Assembly (NCBI GenBank): GCA_025358925.1
Contig: JANYHT010000042.1
Span: 1-44,795, forward strand
DNA length: 44,795 bases
Source of the DNA: Gemmatimonadaceae bacterium
GTDB lineage: Bacteria > Gemmatimonadota > Gemmatimonadetes > Gemmatimonadales > Gemmatimonadaceae
Direction: 5' to 3'
This document shows positions 8,047-16,275 of this stretch, piece after piece; positions within the stretch are counted from its first letter, which is position 1; each line of letters starts with the position of its first letter. Under the pieces are notes generated by a model. That model was given only the letters and a program-made list of their open reading frames with translations. It did not search any database and was not told the DNA's origin. The position numbers and the translations under genes were made by a program.

Positions 8047-8759
8047 CGGCGGATACGGCCGACGTTCCGGCCGTGGAGTTGTCGCAACTGCGTTTTGCGT
8101 ATCGTGCGGGCCGTGACGTATTGGCCATCGAGCATCTGGCCATCGCCCGCGGAGAAACGGTATTTCTGCATGGGCCGAGCGGGAGTGGGAAGACCACGCT
8201 GCTCGGCCTTCTTGCGGGTGTGCTGCAAGCGACCAGCGGGAGCGTGAAAGTGCTGGGCACCAACTTCTCCACAATCTCGAGCGGATCGCGTGATGCCTTT
8301 CGAGCGCGACATCTCGGTTATGTGTTTCAAATGTTCAATCTGATTCCGTATCTGACGGTACGAGAGAACATTCTGTTGCCGATTCGGCTCGACGCAGGGC
8401 GACGCGCGCGCTTGGGTACGACGACGCTCGATGATGCAGTGGCGGACATTGCGTCGCAGCTCGATATCGCAGAATTGCTCGACGCGCCGATCGCGGAATT
8501 AAGTGTCGGGCAGCAGCAACGCGTCGCCGCCGCACGCGCGCTGATCGGACATCCGGAGGTCGTCATAGCTGATGAACCAACGTCGGCGCTCGACACGGAT
8601 CGTCGCGAACAGTTTCTCGCTCTGCTCTTTGCGTCGTGCAAAAAAGCCGATGCTACTCTCGTGTTTGTCAGTCACGATCACACGCTCATGCCGCTCTTCT
8701 CGCGAACGGTGTCCCTCGCGGAAATAAACCACGCGTCTGTGCAGCGGAGCCGCGCGTGA
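8043..8759 (+). CDS. ABC transporter ATP-binding protein (LolD/MacB type)
   Basis: 238-aa nucleotide-binding subunit. Walker A GPSGSGKTT, Q-loop FQMFNLIPYLT, signature LSVGQQQR, Walker B VVIADEPTSALD and H-loop FVSHD are all intact. The LTVRENILLP segment and the short single domain are typical of ATPases that work with FtsX-type permeases (LolCDE/MacB class), which power extrusion of lipoproteins, peptides or other envelope molecules rather than import. It is coupled by ATGA overlap to the DUF3299 gene and followed after 22 nt by the permease. Specific substrate cannot be inferred. Confidence 0.92.
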   Translation: MTADTADVPAVELSQLRFAYRAGRDVLAIEHLAIARGETVFLHGPSGSGKTTLLGLLAGVLQATSGSVKVLGTNFSTISSGSRDAFRARHLGYVFQMFNLIPYLTVRENILLPIRLDAGRRARLGTTTLDDAVADIASQLDIAELLDAPIAELSVGQQQRVAAARALIGHPEVVIADEPTSALDTDRREQFLALLFASCKKADATLVFVSHDHTLMPLFSRTVSLAEINHASVQRSRA

Positions 8760-8781
8760 TGCATCGGTGGGCGACAGCGTT

Positions 8782-10254
8782 ATGCTAATTCCGCGTCTCG
8801 CGCTGCGCTCGTTGCGTAGTCGATTGCTCACCACCTCACTGACGGTCGCCAGTATTGCGCTCAGCGTCACGCTGCTGGTCGGTATTGAGCATGTGCGCAC
8901 CGGCGTCCGTGAAAGTTTCGCCGGCACGATCAAGGGCACAGATCTGATTGTCGGCGCGCGGGGTGGTTCATTACAAGTGTTGCTCAGCACTGTGTTCGGC
9001 ATTGGCTCGCCGGGTGGCGGTGTCAAACTATCCACCTTTGAGCGATGGAAAGCACATCCCGCAGTGAAGTGGGCGGTACCATACACGCTCGGCGATAGCC
9101 ATCGCGGGTTTCGCGTGGTAGGAACAACCGCAGAATTTTACGAACGCTATCGTTATCGCGCCGATGGTCGCGTTACGTTCGCGTTCGGACACGCTGGCGT
9201 GACGGATGCCGATGTTGTGATTGGTAGTGATGTTGCTGAAAAGTTGCGATACACCATCGGTACGGCGGTGGTGGTGACGCACGGCATGCGCGACATCGGC
9301 ACGTCGAGTCATGAGGCGCATCCATTTAAGGTGGTAGGCGTGCTGAATCGCACGTTTACGCCAATTGATCGCTCGGTATACATCACGCTTGCCGGCGTGG
9401 AAGCGATGCACGACGGCTTCGAGAAGCCGGTCGCACCGAAAACGATCTTCGCCGCGAAAACAAAATCGGCACCGGTGCTGACGCCGAGAGTGGCGCGTAT
9501 ACCGCGTCCCGTCGCTGCAATGCCGACCCCCGGGGCTCCGCTCGTGATGCCGGGTGCGACACCACCGCCTGGCACGCCGATGGTAATGCCCGGTGCGTCG
9601 CCACCACCTACTGCTGTTGAGGCACCGAAGCTGATATCAAAACCGGTGCCGGTTGTGGCGATGGCCGTCGAGCCAGCAGTTGTGGTCGACGCGCATGCGG
9701 ATGATCAAATCACATCTTTTTTCATTGGCACGAAGAACCGTTTCGAGGCGCTGATGTTACAGCGCGAAATGAACACCGATCTCGTCGAACCACTCACCGC
9801 AGTTATTCCCGGCGTGGCACTTGGTGAGCTGTGGCAGAATATTGGGAGCGCAGAAGTTGGATTGCGCGTCATCGCGATTTTTGCGGTGATGATCGGTCTG
9901 TCGGGTATGCTGGTGTCGCTGTACTCCTCACTCGAAGCGCGTCGTCGCGAAATGGCGATCTTTCGCGCGGTCGGCGCCGGTCCGCGAACTATTATCACAC
10001 TGCTAGTGCTCGAGTCTGGATTGCTGTCGCTGCTCGGCTGCGTGCTCGGCGTGGTGTTTGTGTACGCGGGCCTGTTCGTGGGGCAGGCTCCCATCGAACA
10101 ACGGTTTGGCTTGCACCTAACCATTCGCCCACTCGGCGCGACGGAGTGGGGCTATCTCGCGATCGTGCTCGTTGCTGGAATAATGATCGGCTTCGTACCG
10201 GCTATGAAAGCATATCGTACGTCGTTGGTCGACGGGCTTAGCCCGAGAGCTTAA
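8782..10254 (+). CDS. ABC transporter permease, FtsX/MacB-like, with proline-rich insert
   Basis: 490 aa from the ATG at 8782; a GTG at 8767 would add five residues. One N-terminal membrane helix (LLTTSLTVASIALSVTLLVGI) is followed by a large periplasmic domain and three C-terminal helices, with the FtsX signature near AIFAVMIGLSGMLVSLYSSL and RRREMAIFRAVGAGPRTI. Residues about 248-276 hold a tandem Pro/Gly-rich repeat (LVMPGATPPPG then MVMPGASPPPT), which is unusual for this family and lies in the periplasmic part. It pairs with the ATPase immediately upstream. The C-terminus carries the expected PAMKAYRTSLVDGL. Confidence 0.88.
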   Translation: MLIPRLALRSLRSRLLTTSLTVASIALSVTLLVGIEHVRTGVRESFAGTIKGTDLIVGARGGSLQVLLSTVFGIGSPGGGVKLSTFERWKAHPAVKWAVPYTLGDSHRGFRVVGTTAEFYERYRYRADGRVTFAFGHAGVTDADVVIGSDVAEKLRYTIGTAVVVTHGMRDIGTSSHEAHPFKVVGVLNRTFTPIDRSVYITLAGVEAMHDGFEKPVAPKTIFAAKTKSAPVLTPRVARIPRPVAAMPTPGAPLVMPGATPPPGTPMVMPGASPPPTAVEAPKLISKPVPVVAMAVEPAVVVDAHADDQITSFFIGTKNRFEALMLQREMNTDLVEPLTAVIPGVALGELWQNIGSAEVGLRVIAIFAVMIGLSGMLVSLYSSLEARRREMAIFRAVGAGPRTIITLLVLESGLLSLLGCVLGVVFVYAGLFVGQAPIEQRFGLHLTIRPLGATEWGYLAIVLVAGIMIGFVPAMKAYRTSLVDGLSPRA

Positions 10255-10269
10255 CTCAGCGTCCCGCCC

Positions 10270-11913
10270 GTGTCTCTTCGTCGCAATCACTCGATCATTT
10301 CGTTTCGCGCGCTGGCCGTTGCGCTGCTCTCCGTCAGTGCGCTGACGGCACAACCGCGTCCGATACTTAAAGCACCACTCGCCTCACCCATTCCTGCTGA
10401 ATCGTTGCCGGCTTATGTGCGCTCCGATGCGCCGCTCGATGCGATGATTGTCAAGTTGTGGGACGAAGGCATGAATCGATCACAGCTCGCGACGCTGAGT
10501 CAAGTGCTCCTCGACTCCATTGGACCACGACTCACGGCATCACCCAACATGACGCGCGGCCAGAACTGGCTTGTGTCGACGTACACGAAGTGGGGGGTGC
10601 CTGTTCGAAAGGAAAAATACGGTACGTGGAATTCGTGGCGTCGTGGCGCGGCGTTCGCACTCCTCACAGCACCACGCGCAAAACCGCTCGAGGCCACCAT
10701 GTTATCGTGGAGTGGCAACAGTGGGGGCAAATGGATGGACGGAAGTGTGATCGTGCTTAAACCGTACGAAACTGCTGAAACGTTTTCCGCGTGGTTGAAA
10801 AACGTTCGAGGGAAGGTCGTGCTGGCGAGTGCGCCGCGCATCACCTGCCGAATGCCCAATCAGATAACCGAATACGCAACGACAGCTACACTGAGTGCGC
10901 TGGATTCGACGCAGCGTGATCTCGATGCGCCGTATCTTGGATTGACGCAACGTGTGCCGACATTTTACGCTGACCTGAAGAAAGCAGGTGCGATTGCAGT
11001 GTTCGAATCAAGTTGGTCGCAGTATCCGGGGATCGATAAAGTGTTTGGGTCACCGCGCAACTCGGCATTGCCGGTATTTGACATTGGGTGCGAAGACTAC
11101 GGAATGCTGTTCCGACTGGCGGCAAACAAGCAAGGGCCGCGAGTGCGTGTCATGGCGGAATCGGAATTTCTTGGCGAGCAACCGGTGTTCAATGTCATCG
11201 CCGAGTTGAAGGGCTCGAAAAAGCCGGATGAGTATGTCGTGCTGTCGGCGCACTTCGATAGTTGGGAAGGCAGCGCGGGTGCGACCGACAACGGCACGGG
11301 TTCACTGACGATGATGGAAGCAATGCGCATTTTAAAAACCGTCTATCCAAAGCCGTCGCGCACGATTTTGGTGGGACATTGGAGCGGCGAAGAGCAGGGG
11401 CTCAACGGCTCGGGTGCATTCGCTGCAGATCATCCAGAAATTGTGCGCGGATTACAGTACGCGTTTAATCAGGACAACGGCACGGGGCGGATTGTGTCAC
11501 TCGGCCCAACTATTTTTCCAGAGAACGGACCGCGCCTCGCGCAGTATCTCGCGCAAATACCCTCAGAAATCACGCAGTGGATTCGGCTGCAACCGCCCGC
11601 GATGTACAGCAGCGGTTCGGATCATGTCTCGTGGCTCTGTCACGATGCGCCAGCTGCGAATCTCAACGCGCTGTCGTGGGATTACGGACAAACCACCTGG
11701 CACACCAATCGTGATTCGTTTGATAAGGTGATGCAGGACGACCTTCGAAGTAACGCCACCTTCACTGCGATGCTGGCGTATCTCGCCAGCGAAGATCCCG
11801 AGCGCACGTCACGCGCGGTGCTGTCTCCCGCGCCAATCGGACCACTCGGACGACCGGTGGCGATGTTGACGTGCGCGAAGCCGGCACGAGACGCTCAACA
11901 GTACCGACGCTGA
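10270..11913 (+). CDS. Secreted M28-family zinc aminopeptidase with PA-like domain
   Basis: 547 aa from a GTG 15 nt after the permease stop. Residues 1-28 are a signal peptide ending ALTAQP. A PA-like insert lies in the N-terminal half (VRGKVVLAS, KKAGAIAVFESSW). The M28 metal ligands are recognisable in order: SAHFDSWEGSAGATDNGTG (His and bridging Asp), HWSGEEQGLNGSGAF (Glu-Glu), FNQDNGTG (Asp) and the late His in TWHTNRDSFD. It most likely trims peptides in the periplasm or outside the cell. Its adjacency to the ABC genes may be operonic, but a functional link is not shown. Confidence 0.9.
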   Translation: MSLRRNHSIISFRALAVALLSVSALTAQPRPILKAPLASPIPAESLPAYVRSDAPLDAMIVKLWDEGMNRSQLATLSQVLLDSIGPRLTASPNMTRGQNWLVSTYTKWGVPVRKEKYGTWNSWRRGAAFALLTAPRAKPLEATMLSWSGNSGGKWMDGSVIVLKPYETAETFSAWLKNVRGKVVLASAPRITCRMPNQITEYATTATLSALDSTQRDLDAPYLGLTQRVPTFYADLKKAGAIAVFESSWSQYPGIDKVFGSPRNSALPVFDIGCEDYGMLFRLAANKQGPRVRVMAESEFLGEQPVFNVIAELKGSKKPDEYVVLSAHFDSWEGSAGATDNGTGSLTMMEAMRILKTVYPKPSRTILVGHWSGEEQGLNGSGAFAADHPEIVRGLQYAFNQDNGTGRIVSLGPTIFPENGPRLAQYLAQIPSEITQWIRLQPPAMYSSGSDHVSWLCHDAPAANLNALSWDYGQTTWHTNRDSFDKVMQDDLRSNATFTAMLAYLASEDPERTSRAVLSPAPIGPLGRPVAMLTCAKPARDAQQYRR

Positions 11914-13046
11914 TTCGCGCGCGAAGTGGGCTTGTTGCACTGCACCTGCTTGCAGCCGTTGTCGTCACGGCGCAGCAAACGCTTGGCCATGCGCAAAGCA
12001 ACAACTACCAGATCTTTCGCGAGAGTTTTGTACATCTGGTGCAGGGAGTAAATCTGTATGCGCAATTTCCGACCACACAATTTGACTTGTTTAAATATTC
12101 GCCAACGTTCGCGTTGCTGTTTGCACCATTTGCCATCGTGCCGTATTCGGTGGGCTTGCTGCTGTGGAATGTGACGAATGCGGCTGCGCTTTGTACCGCG
12201 ATGGTGTTACTCCTCACACCGCGCGCCGCGACATGGGCGCTGGGAATCGTCTTCCTAGAAGCGCTCGGCGCCGTGCAGAACAGCCAAAGTAACGGCTTGT
12301 GTGCGGCGCTGATGATTTTCACGCTCGTTGCGCTGGAGCGGGAACACGTGGCGTTGGGCGCGGCGGCCGTCGCGAGCGGTGCCGCAATTAAAGTTTACCC
12401 GCTTGCGAGCGGCGTACTTGGGCTCGTTTCGCCGAAACGTTGGTCGCATCTGTTGTGGTGCGTCGTGATGGGTGCGTTGTGCACCTTGTTGCCGCTCCTC
12501 GTCACGTCACCAACAACGCTGCTCGAACAATATCGTTCGTGGATTGTGTTGCAGCGTGCGGACACCGCGAAAATCGCGATGTACTGGATTGGCGGTGTTC
12601 TTGAACGACTCATAGGTGCCCCTGTGCCCCACGCACCAATCCAATTATTCGGCGTGCTGTGGACGTTGCTGATCGCGTGGTATGCACAAACGCAGTGGTC
12701 TGACGCGGTGCTGCGGCGCCTGTTGCTCGCATCGCTGCTGCTCTTCGCTGTGGTGTTCAATCACATGTCGGAGTCGCCGACATTTGTGATTGCATTCGCT
12801 GGCGTCGGCATTTGGTGGAGCGTGTTGCCGCGAGCGCGCTGGCGCGACGCTACGGTCTTGCTCGCTCTGCTCATTGGTTCCGTCGGCGGCACCGATGCGG
12901 TGCCGAGACACATTCGCTTGGCATGGATTGTCGAGCCGCGACTGAAAGCGTGGGTCACCATTCTCGCGTGGTGCGCCGTGCAGTACGACATTCTGCGACT
13001 CCTGCGTCCAGCTAGCCCTTTGCCAGTCGCGTCAACGCCGCTCTAA
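11871..13046 (+). CDS. GT87/DUF2029-like polytopic membrane glycosyltransferase
   Basis: 391 aa with about nine hydrophobic helices. The first loop contains RESFVHLVQGVNLYAQFP and FDLFKYSPTFALLFAPFA, the characteristic pattern of the DUF2029/GT87 family, whose studied members are polyprenyl-phosphate-dependent mannosyltransferases. AVASGAAIKVYPLA is another conserved segment. The GTG start at 11871 lies 43 nt inside the peptidase gene; no better start is visible. The 3' end overlaps the convergent ruvA gene by 35 nt. The sugar and acceptor are unknown. Confidence 0.75.
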   Translation: MREAGTRRSTVPTLIRARSGLVALHLLAAVVVTAQQTLGHAQSNNYQIFRESFVHLVQGVNLYAQFPTTQFDLFKYSPTFALLFAPFAIVPYSVGLLLWNVTNAAALCTAMVLLLTPRAATWALGIVFLEALGAVQNSQSNGLCAALMIFTLVALEREHVALGAAAVASGAAIKVYPLASGVLGLVSPKRWSHLLWCVVMGALCTLLPLLVTSPTTLLEQYRSWIVLQRADTAKIAMYWIGGVLERLIGAPVPHAPIQLFGVLWTLLIAWYAQTQWSDAVLRRLLLASLLLFAVVFNHMSESPTFVIAFAGVGIWWSVLPRARWRDATVLLALLIGSVGGTDAVPRHIRLAWIVEPRLKAWVTILAWCAVQYDILRLLRPASPLPVASTPL

Positions 13047-13605
13047 CCAGAACGGACACGTCTCCGGTAATCCCACTCTCCACTGCGCCACGGACCGCGC
13101 GATCTGCTTCTACTTGGTTATAGCCCAATGACAGCAGCGCACGAATAGCATCATCCGCGACCGCATGTGTGCCACTCGGTGTCGACGGCGCACCGCCGAC
13201 GGTGTCCATCTTGTCGGCTAAGTCGAGAATCAGTTGCTCCGCTTTCTTGCGACCAACGCGCGGCACACGCATCAACGTCGTCACATCCTTCTCACGAAGC
13301 GCGCGCACGACGCGCTCGGCAGTGAGTGACGAGAGAATGCCGAGTGCCAACGCTGGTCCAACGCCCTTCGCAATAAGCAGGCGCTGAAAAACCGAGCGCT
13401 CGTACGTTGAGACAAAGCCATACAAGTGCCACGCATCCTCGCGCACGGAGAGATGCGTATGCAGCACGACCGATTGTCCCTCGGCCGGCAGTGATTCGAA
13501 TACCGATAAGGGGATGAGGCATTCGTAGGCGATGCCGCTTGCCGTCATGATCTCAACACGATCAAGGTCACGGGACACCAGCTTACCTGCAACTTGTGCG
13601 ATCAA
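13012..13605 (-). CDS. ruvA: Holliday junction DNA-binding protein RuvA
   Basis: Tetrameric junction-binding subunit that loads RuvB. The product from the TTG at 13603-13605 starts (M)IAQVAGKLVSRDLDRVEI, matching the OB-fold N-terminus of RuvA. The helix-hairpin-helix motifs LLIAKGVGPALALGILS and LMRVPRVGRKKAEQLILDL are clear, as is the C-terminal RuvB-binding domain DDAIRALLSLGYNQVEADRAV. Length 197 aa is normal. TTG overlaps the ruvC stop as TTGA, arguing strongly for this rare start; the longer frame to 13659 runs inside ruvC. The 3' end overlaps the convergent GT87 gene by 35 nt. Confidence 0.95.
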   Translation of the reverse strand: MIAQVAGKLVSRDLDRVEIMTASGIAYECLIPLSVFESLPAEGQSVVLHTHLSVREDAWHLYGFVSTYERSVFQRLLIAKGVGPALALGILSSLTAERVVRALREKDVTTLMRVPRVGRKKAEQLILDLADKMDTVGGAPSTPSGTHAVADDAIRALLSLGYNQVEADRAVRGAVESGITGDVSVLVRAALTRLAKG

Positions 13606-14117
13606 CGTTTGGTTCTGGACGGAGTGAGGCTCGGGAGTGACGTTGCGAGACACGCGCACAACGCTGCCGCGACGCCATCAGCGGCATCAGAGGGTTCTGG
13701 CGCGTGTTTCAATCGGAGTAGTCTGGCAATCATGAACTGGACTTGCTCTTTCGTTGCCGCACCAGTGCCCGTAATGGCTTTCTTGATTTCAGCCGGAGGA
13801 TACTCGTAAATCACCACCGCTGCCCGTTGCGCCGCGAGCAGAATGACGCCACGCGCGTGCCCCAGGACAATTGTCGTCCGCACATTCCGCGCGTAGAAAA
13901 CGTCTTCGACGGCGACCGTATCTGGGCGATGTCGTTCGATCAACTCGACCACGCCTTCGTGAATGTTCTGCAAGCGTGCTGGCAACGGATCCCGAGCGTT
14001 GGTGCGAATCACTCCACACTCGACCAACGTGGCCGTACGTCCTGTCATCGACACAACACCGTATCCGGTGACCGCCGTCCCTGGATCGATGCCGAGCACC
14101 AGTCCGGGTCGCGTCAC
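13602..14117 (-). CDS. ruvC: Crossover junction endonuclease RuvC
   Basis: Resolves Holliday junctions. Catalytic acidic residues are in GIDPGTAVTGYGV (Asp), TVAVEDVFYARNVRT (Glu) and the C-terminal PSDAADGVAAAL (two Asp). Two consecutive GTG codons at 14115-14120 are possible starts; either gives about 171 aa, the usual length, starting 5-8 nt after the yebC stop. The open frame to 14204 overlaps yebC and adds non-family sequence. The order yebC-ruvC-ruvA is a common bacterial arrangement. Confidence 0.95.
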   Translation of the reverse strand: MTRPGLVLGIDPGTAVTGYGVVSMTGRTATLVECGVIRTNARDPLPARLQNIHEGVVELIERHRPDTVAVEDVFYARNVRTTIVLGHARGVILLAAQRAAVVIYEYPPAEIKKAITGTGAATKEQVQFMIARLLRLKHAPEPSDAADGVAAALCACLATSLPSLTPSRTKR

Positions 14118-14124
14118 CACAGGA

Positions 14125-14868
14125 TCACGCCTCGTCCATCGCGTCCGCATCCATCTCGAAATTCGCATCAACTTTTTGTACATCATCCAACTCTTCGAGC
14201 GCATCGAGCAGCTTGATCAATTGCGATGCTGCGACGCCTTCGACGTGCACACTGCTCTTTGGCACCCACGCCAATTCCGCGTCGGACACTTTGTATTTTT
14301 TAGCTTCGAGGCTTTCCTTCACTGCGTGGAGCGAACCCGGATCGGTGGTGATCACGAAAAGTTTATCTTCGCGCACCACGTCCTCCGCGCCGGCTTCGAG
14401 CGCAACTTCAATGAGCACGTCTTCGACAACGCGCGCGCCGTCGACCGACATCTGACCCTTTCGATCAAACAAGTATGCGACCGAGTTCGTCGACCCCATA
14501 TTACCGCCGTTCCGCGACAGCTTAAGCCGCACGTCGGCCACCGTGCGCGTAGGATTGTCGCTGACGGTCTGAATCATGAGCGCGATCCCGCCTGGTCCAT
14601 ATGCCTCGTAGAGCGCGTCCACGTAATCCACGCCTTCGAGTTCACCGGTGCCCTTTTTGACCGCACGGTCGATGTTTTCTTTTGGCATCGACACGGCCTT
14701 CGCGTTGTCAATGGCCGTTCGCAATCGCGGGTTTCCTCCGGGATCACCACCGCCAAGCTTGGCCGCCATGGTGACTTCACGAATCAAACGCGTGAACAGT
14801 ACACCGCGCTTCTTGTCGGTGGCCGCTTTCGCGTTGCGGATGTTTTTCCACTTACTGTGACCAGCCAT
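14125..14868 (-). CDS. YebC/PmpR family transcriptional regulator (TACO1-like)
   Basis: 247 aa starting MAGHSKWKNIRNAKAATDKK, the nearly invariant N-terminus of the family. MPKENIDRAVKKGTGELEG and YEAYGPGGIALMIQTVSDNP are also diagnostic. Family members have been described as transcriptional regulators and, more recently, as factors that help ribosomes at stalled sites. The ATG at 14866-14868 has a Shine-Dalgarno GAGG at 14873-14876. An upstream open frame to 15024 is not needed. It precedes ruvC and ruvA on the same strand. Confidence 0.95.
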   Translation of the reverse strand: MAGHSKWKNIRNAKAATDKKRGVLFTRLIREVTMAAKLGGGDPGGNPRLRTAIDNAKAVSMPKENIDRAVKKGTGELEGVDYVDALYEAYGPGGIALMIQTVSDNPTRTVADVRLKLSRNGGNMGSTNSVAYLFDRKGQMSVDGARVVEDVLIEVALEAGAEDVVREDKLFVITTDPGSLHAVKESLEAKKYKVSDAELAWVPKSSVHVEGVAASQLIKLLDALEELDDVQKVDANFEMDADAMDEA

Positions 14869-14947
14869 GTTGCCTCGCTGACGTTCCAGGCCTGCCGGAT
14901 GGCGACGCGTTGGAGCGAAATATGTTGAGAAGCGATGAAGGGGACTA

Positions 14948-15799
14948 CTACTGTTCTGGATCCAAAACATCCTCGAAGCGCAGCCATTGCCCGAAGAAAT
15001 ACAAATCGGCGTAACCCAGTGCACCGCGGCGCTGCTTCAGCACAATCAACTCGGTCGCACCGGCGACTCCAACGTCCGCGTCGTACAGGTCTTCGCGATA
15101 GAGGCCGAGTACAAGATCGGCGTGCGTGCCAACCGCCCCGTGCATGCCGAAGTCCGCTAAACGCGGGCGTCGATCCGCGCGCGTTCGATCGATCGCGGTC
15201 AAGTGTGTGACCACCAGCAGCGCCACGTTACGCTCGATGGCCAGTCGCTTGAGCGACAGCAGGGAGAACGCCAACGCATCGAATCGACCCGCTTCTCGTT
15301 CGAGGAGGGCTTCGAGTCCATCGATGATCAGCAGCGTGGTCTCGGGCAGACTGTCGAGCATCGGTGTCACGTCAGCGAGGCCTCCTCGCGTAATCGTTTC
15401 GACGACGGGCACGTGATCGCGCAGGGTTATCGCGGTGGCCGCGATTCGACTTCGCTCCTCGTCCGTCACGGTGCCTGCACTGAGCGACGCAGGAGAGACT
15501 CGAGCGCCAATAGCCAGCGCACGTTCGTACGCGCGCTCGGGTCGCATTTCTCCGGTGAACACGAGCGCCCGAGCCTCGCACCGCAGGGCGATTGCTAGCG
15601 CGAGGGAAGACGTGCCGGCGCCATCGTCGCCACCGAGTACAATCAAGTCGCCGCGATGGAATCCGCCGCCAATGATCCGATCAAGCGAAGGGAATCCGGA
15701 GCGGATGAAGTCGTCGAGGTCTTTTCCGTCTCGTACGCGGTCGACCCGAGCGACGATGCGCGTCAGTGGGGAAATGTCGTGGCTGCTCACGCGGGACAC
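14948..15799 (-). CDS. DnaB-C/KaiC-like RecA-fold ATPase with degenerate Walker A
   Basis: 283 aa from the GTG at 15797-15799, five bases after the upstream gene's stop; a GTG at 15788-15790 is an alternative. It resembles only the C-terminal ATPase half of replicative helicase DnaB: SGFPSLDRIIGGGFHRGDLIVL, Walker B LLIIDGLEAL, VVTHLTAIDRTRADRRPRLAD, and THADLVLGLYREDLYD matching the DnaB end. The P-loop reads GGDDGAGTS (residues 56-64): Thr63 stands where the catalytic Lys should be. ATP binding may therefore be lost or altered. The N-terminal primase-binding domain of DnaB is absent. It is in a run with yebC-ruvCA, hinting at a DNA-transaction role, but function is unknown. Confidence 0.7.
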   Translation of the reverse strand: MSRVSSHDISPLTRIVARVDRVRDGKDLDDFIRSGFPSLDRIIGGGFHRGDLIVLGGDDGAGTSSLALAIALRCEARALVFTGEMRPERAYERALAIGARVSPASLSAGTVTDEERSRIAATAITLRDHVPVVETITRGGLADVTPMLDSLPETTLLIIDGLEALLEREAGRFDALAFSLLSLKRLAIERNVALLVVTHLTAIDRTRADRRPRLADFGMHGAVGTHADLVLGLYREDLYDADVGVAGATELIVLKQRRGALGYADLYFFGQWLRFEDVLDPEQ

Positions 15800-15804
15800 A
15801 CCGC

Positions 15805-16203
15805 TTAAGAGCCGCCAGCGAGTTGTCGGGCCAGTCGTTCCAATTCTTGCACGCCCGCACCGTCGAGATACGTGCCTGCAACCGCCACGAGACTGCGCAG
15901 CGCTCCGGCCACTTGAAGTGGTGTACCCGTCGTGGCGTCCACACAACGTGAAAATGGAACACGCGTAGTGGGCGGTAACGCGAGTGAGGCGAGCCACACC
16001 TTTGCCTGCGTTGCGCGCGTGGCGCGATCGGGTTGGGCCGCCGCATCGGGTCCGACCAAACTGTGCGCGAGCCGCGCGGTCATCAATGCAGCCAAGGCCA
16101 CTTCACGTCCGCCGCCAAGTGGCAAGCGCCCAGCGCGTGCCGCCAATGCGGGGAAGGGAAAGGTCAGCGGCTCAAGGCTGTATGGAAGCGGTTCGACATT
16201 CAC
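15805..16203 (-). CDS. Conserved-looking hypothetical protein, alanine/leucine-rich
   Basis: 132 aa, not recognised. It is mainly helical by composition (VALAALMTARLAHSLV, GALRSLVAVAGTYLDGAGVQ, LERLARQLAG) with one central PTTRVPFSRCVD strand-like stretch and no signal peptide. The first 15-20 codons are Pro/Leu-rich (LPYSLEPLTFPFPA) and resemble the pyrimidine-rich leaders seen elsewhere here, so the true start may be internal, for example the ATG of MTARLAHS. It ends 5 nt before the DnaB-like ATPase gene, implying cotranscription. No function can be proposed. Confidence 0.55.
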   Translation of the reverse strand: MNVEPLPYSLEPLTFPFPALAARAGRLPLGGGREVALAALMTARLAHSLVGPDAAAQPDRATRATQAKVWLASLALPPTTRVPFSRCVDATTGTPLQVAGALRSLVAVAGTYLDGAGVQELERLARQLAGGS

Positions 16204-16275
16204 GACGCGAATCTAACGCACGCCAGCGGACTCGGCTTGCTAGACCGCGTGTATGCAAATCGGGTAGCTTCCAGT

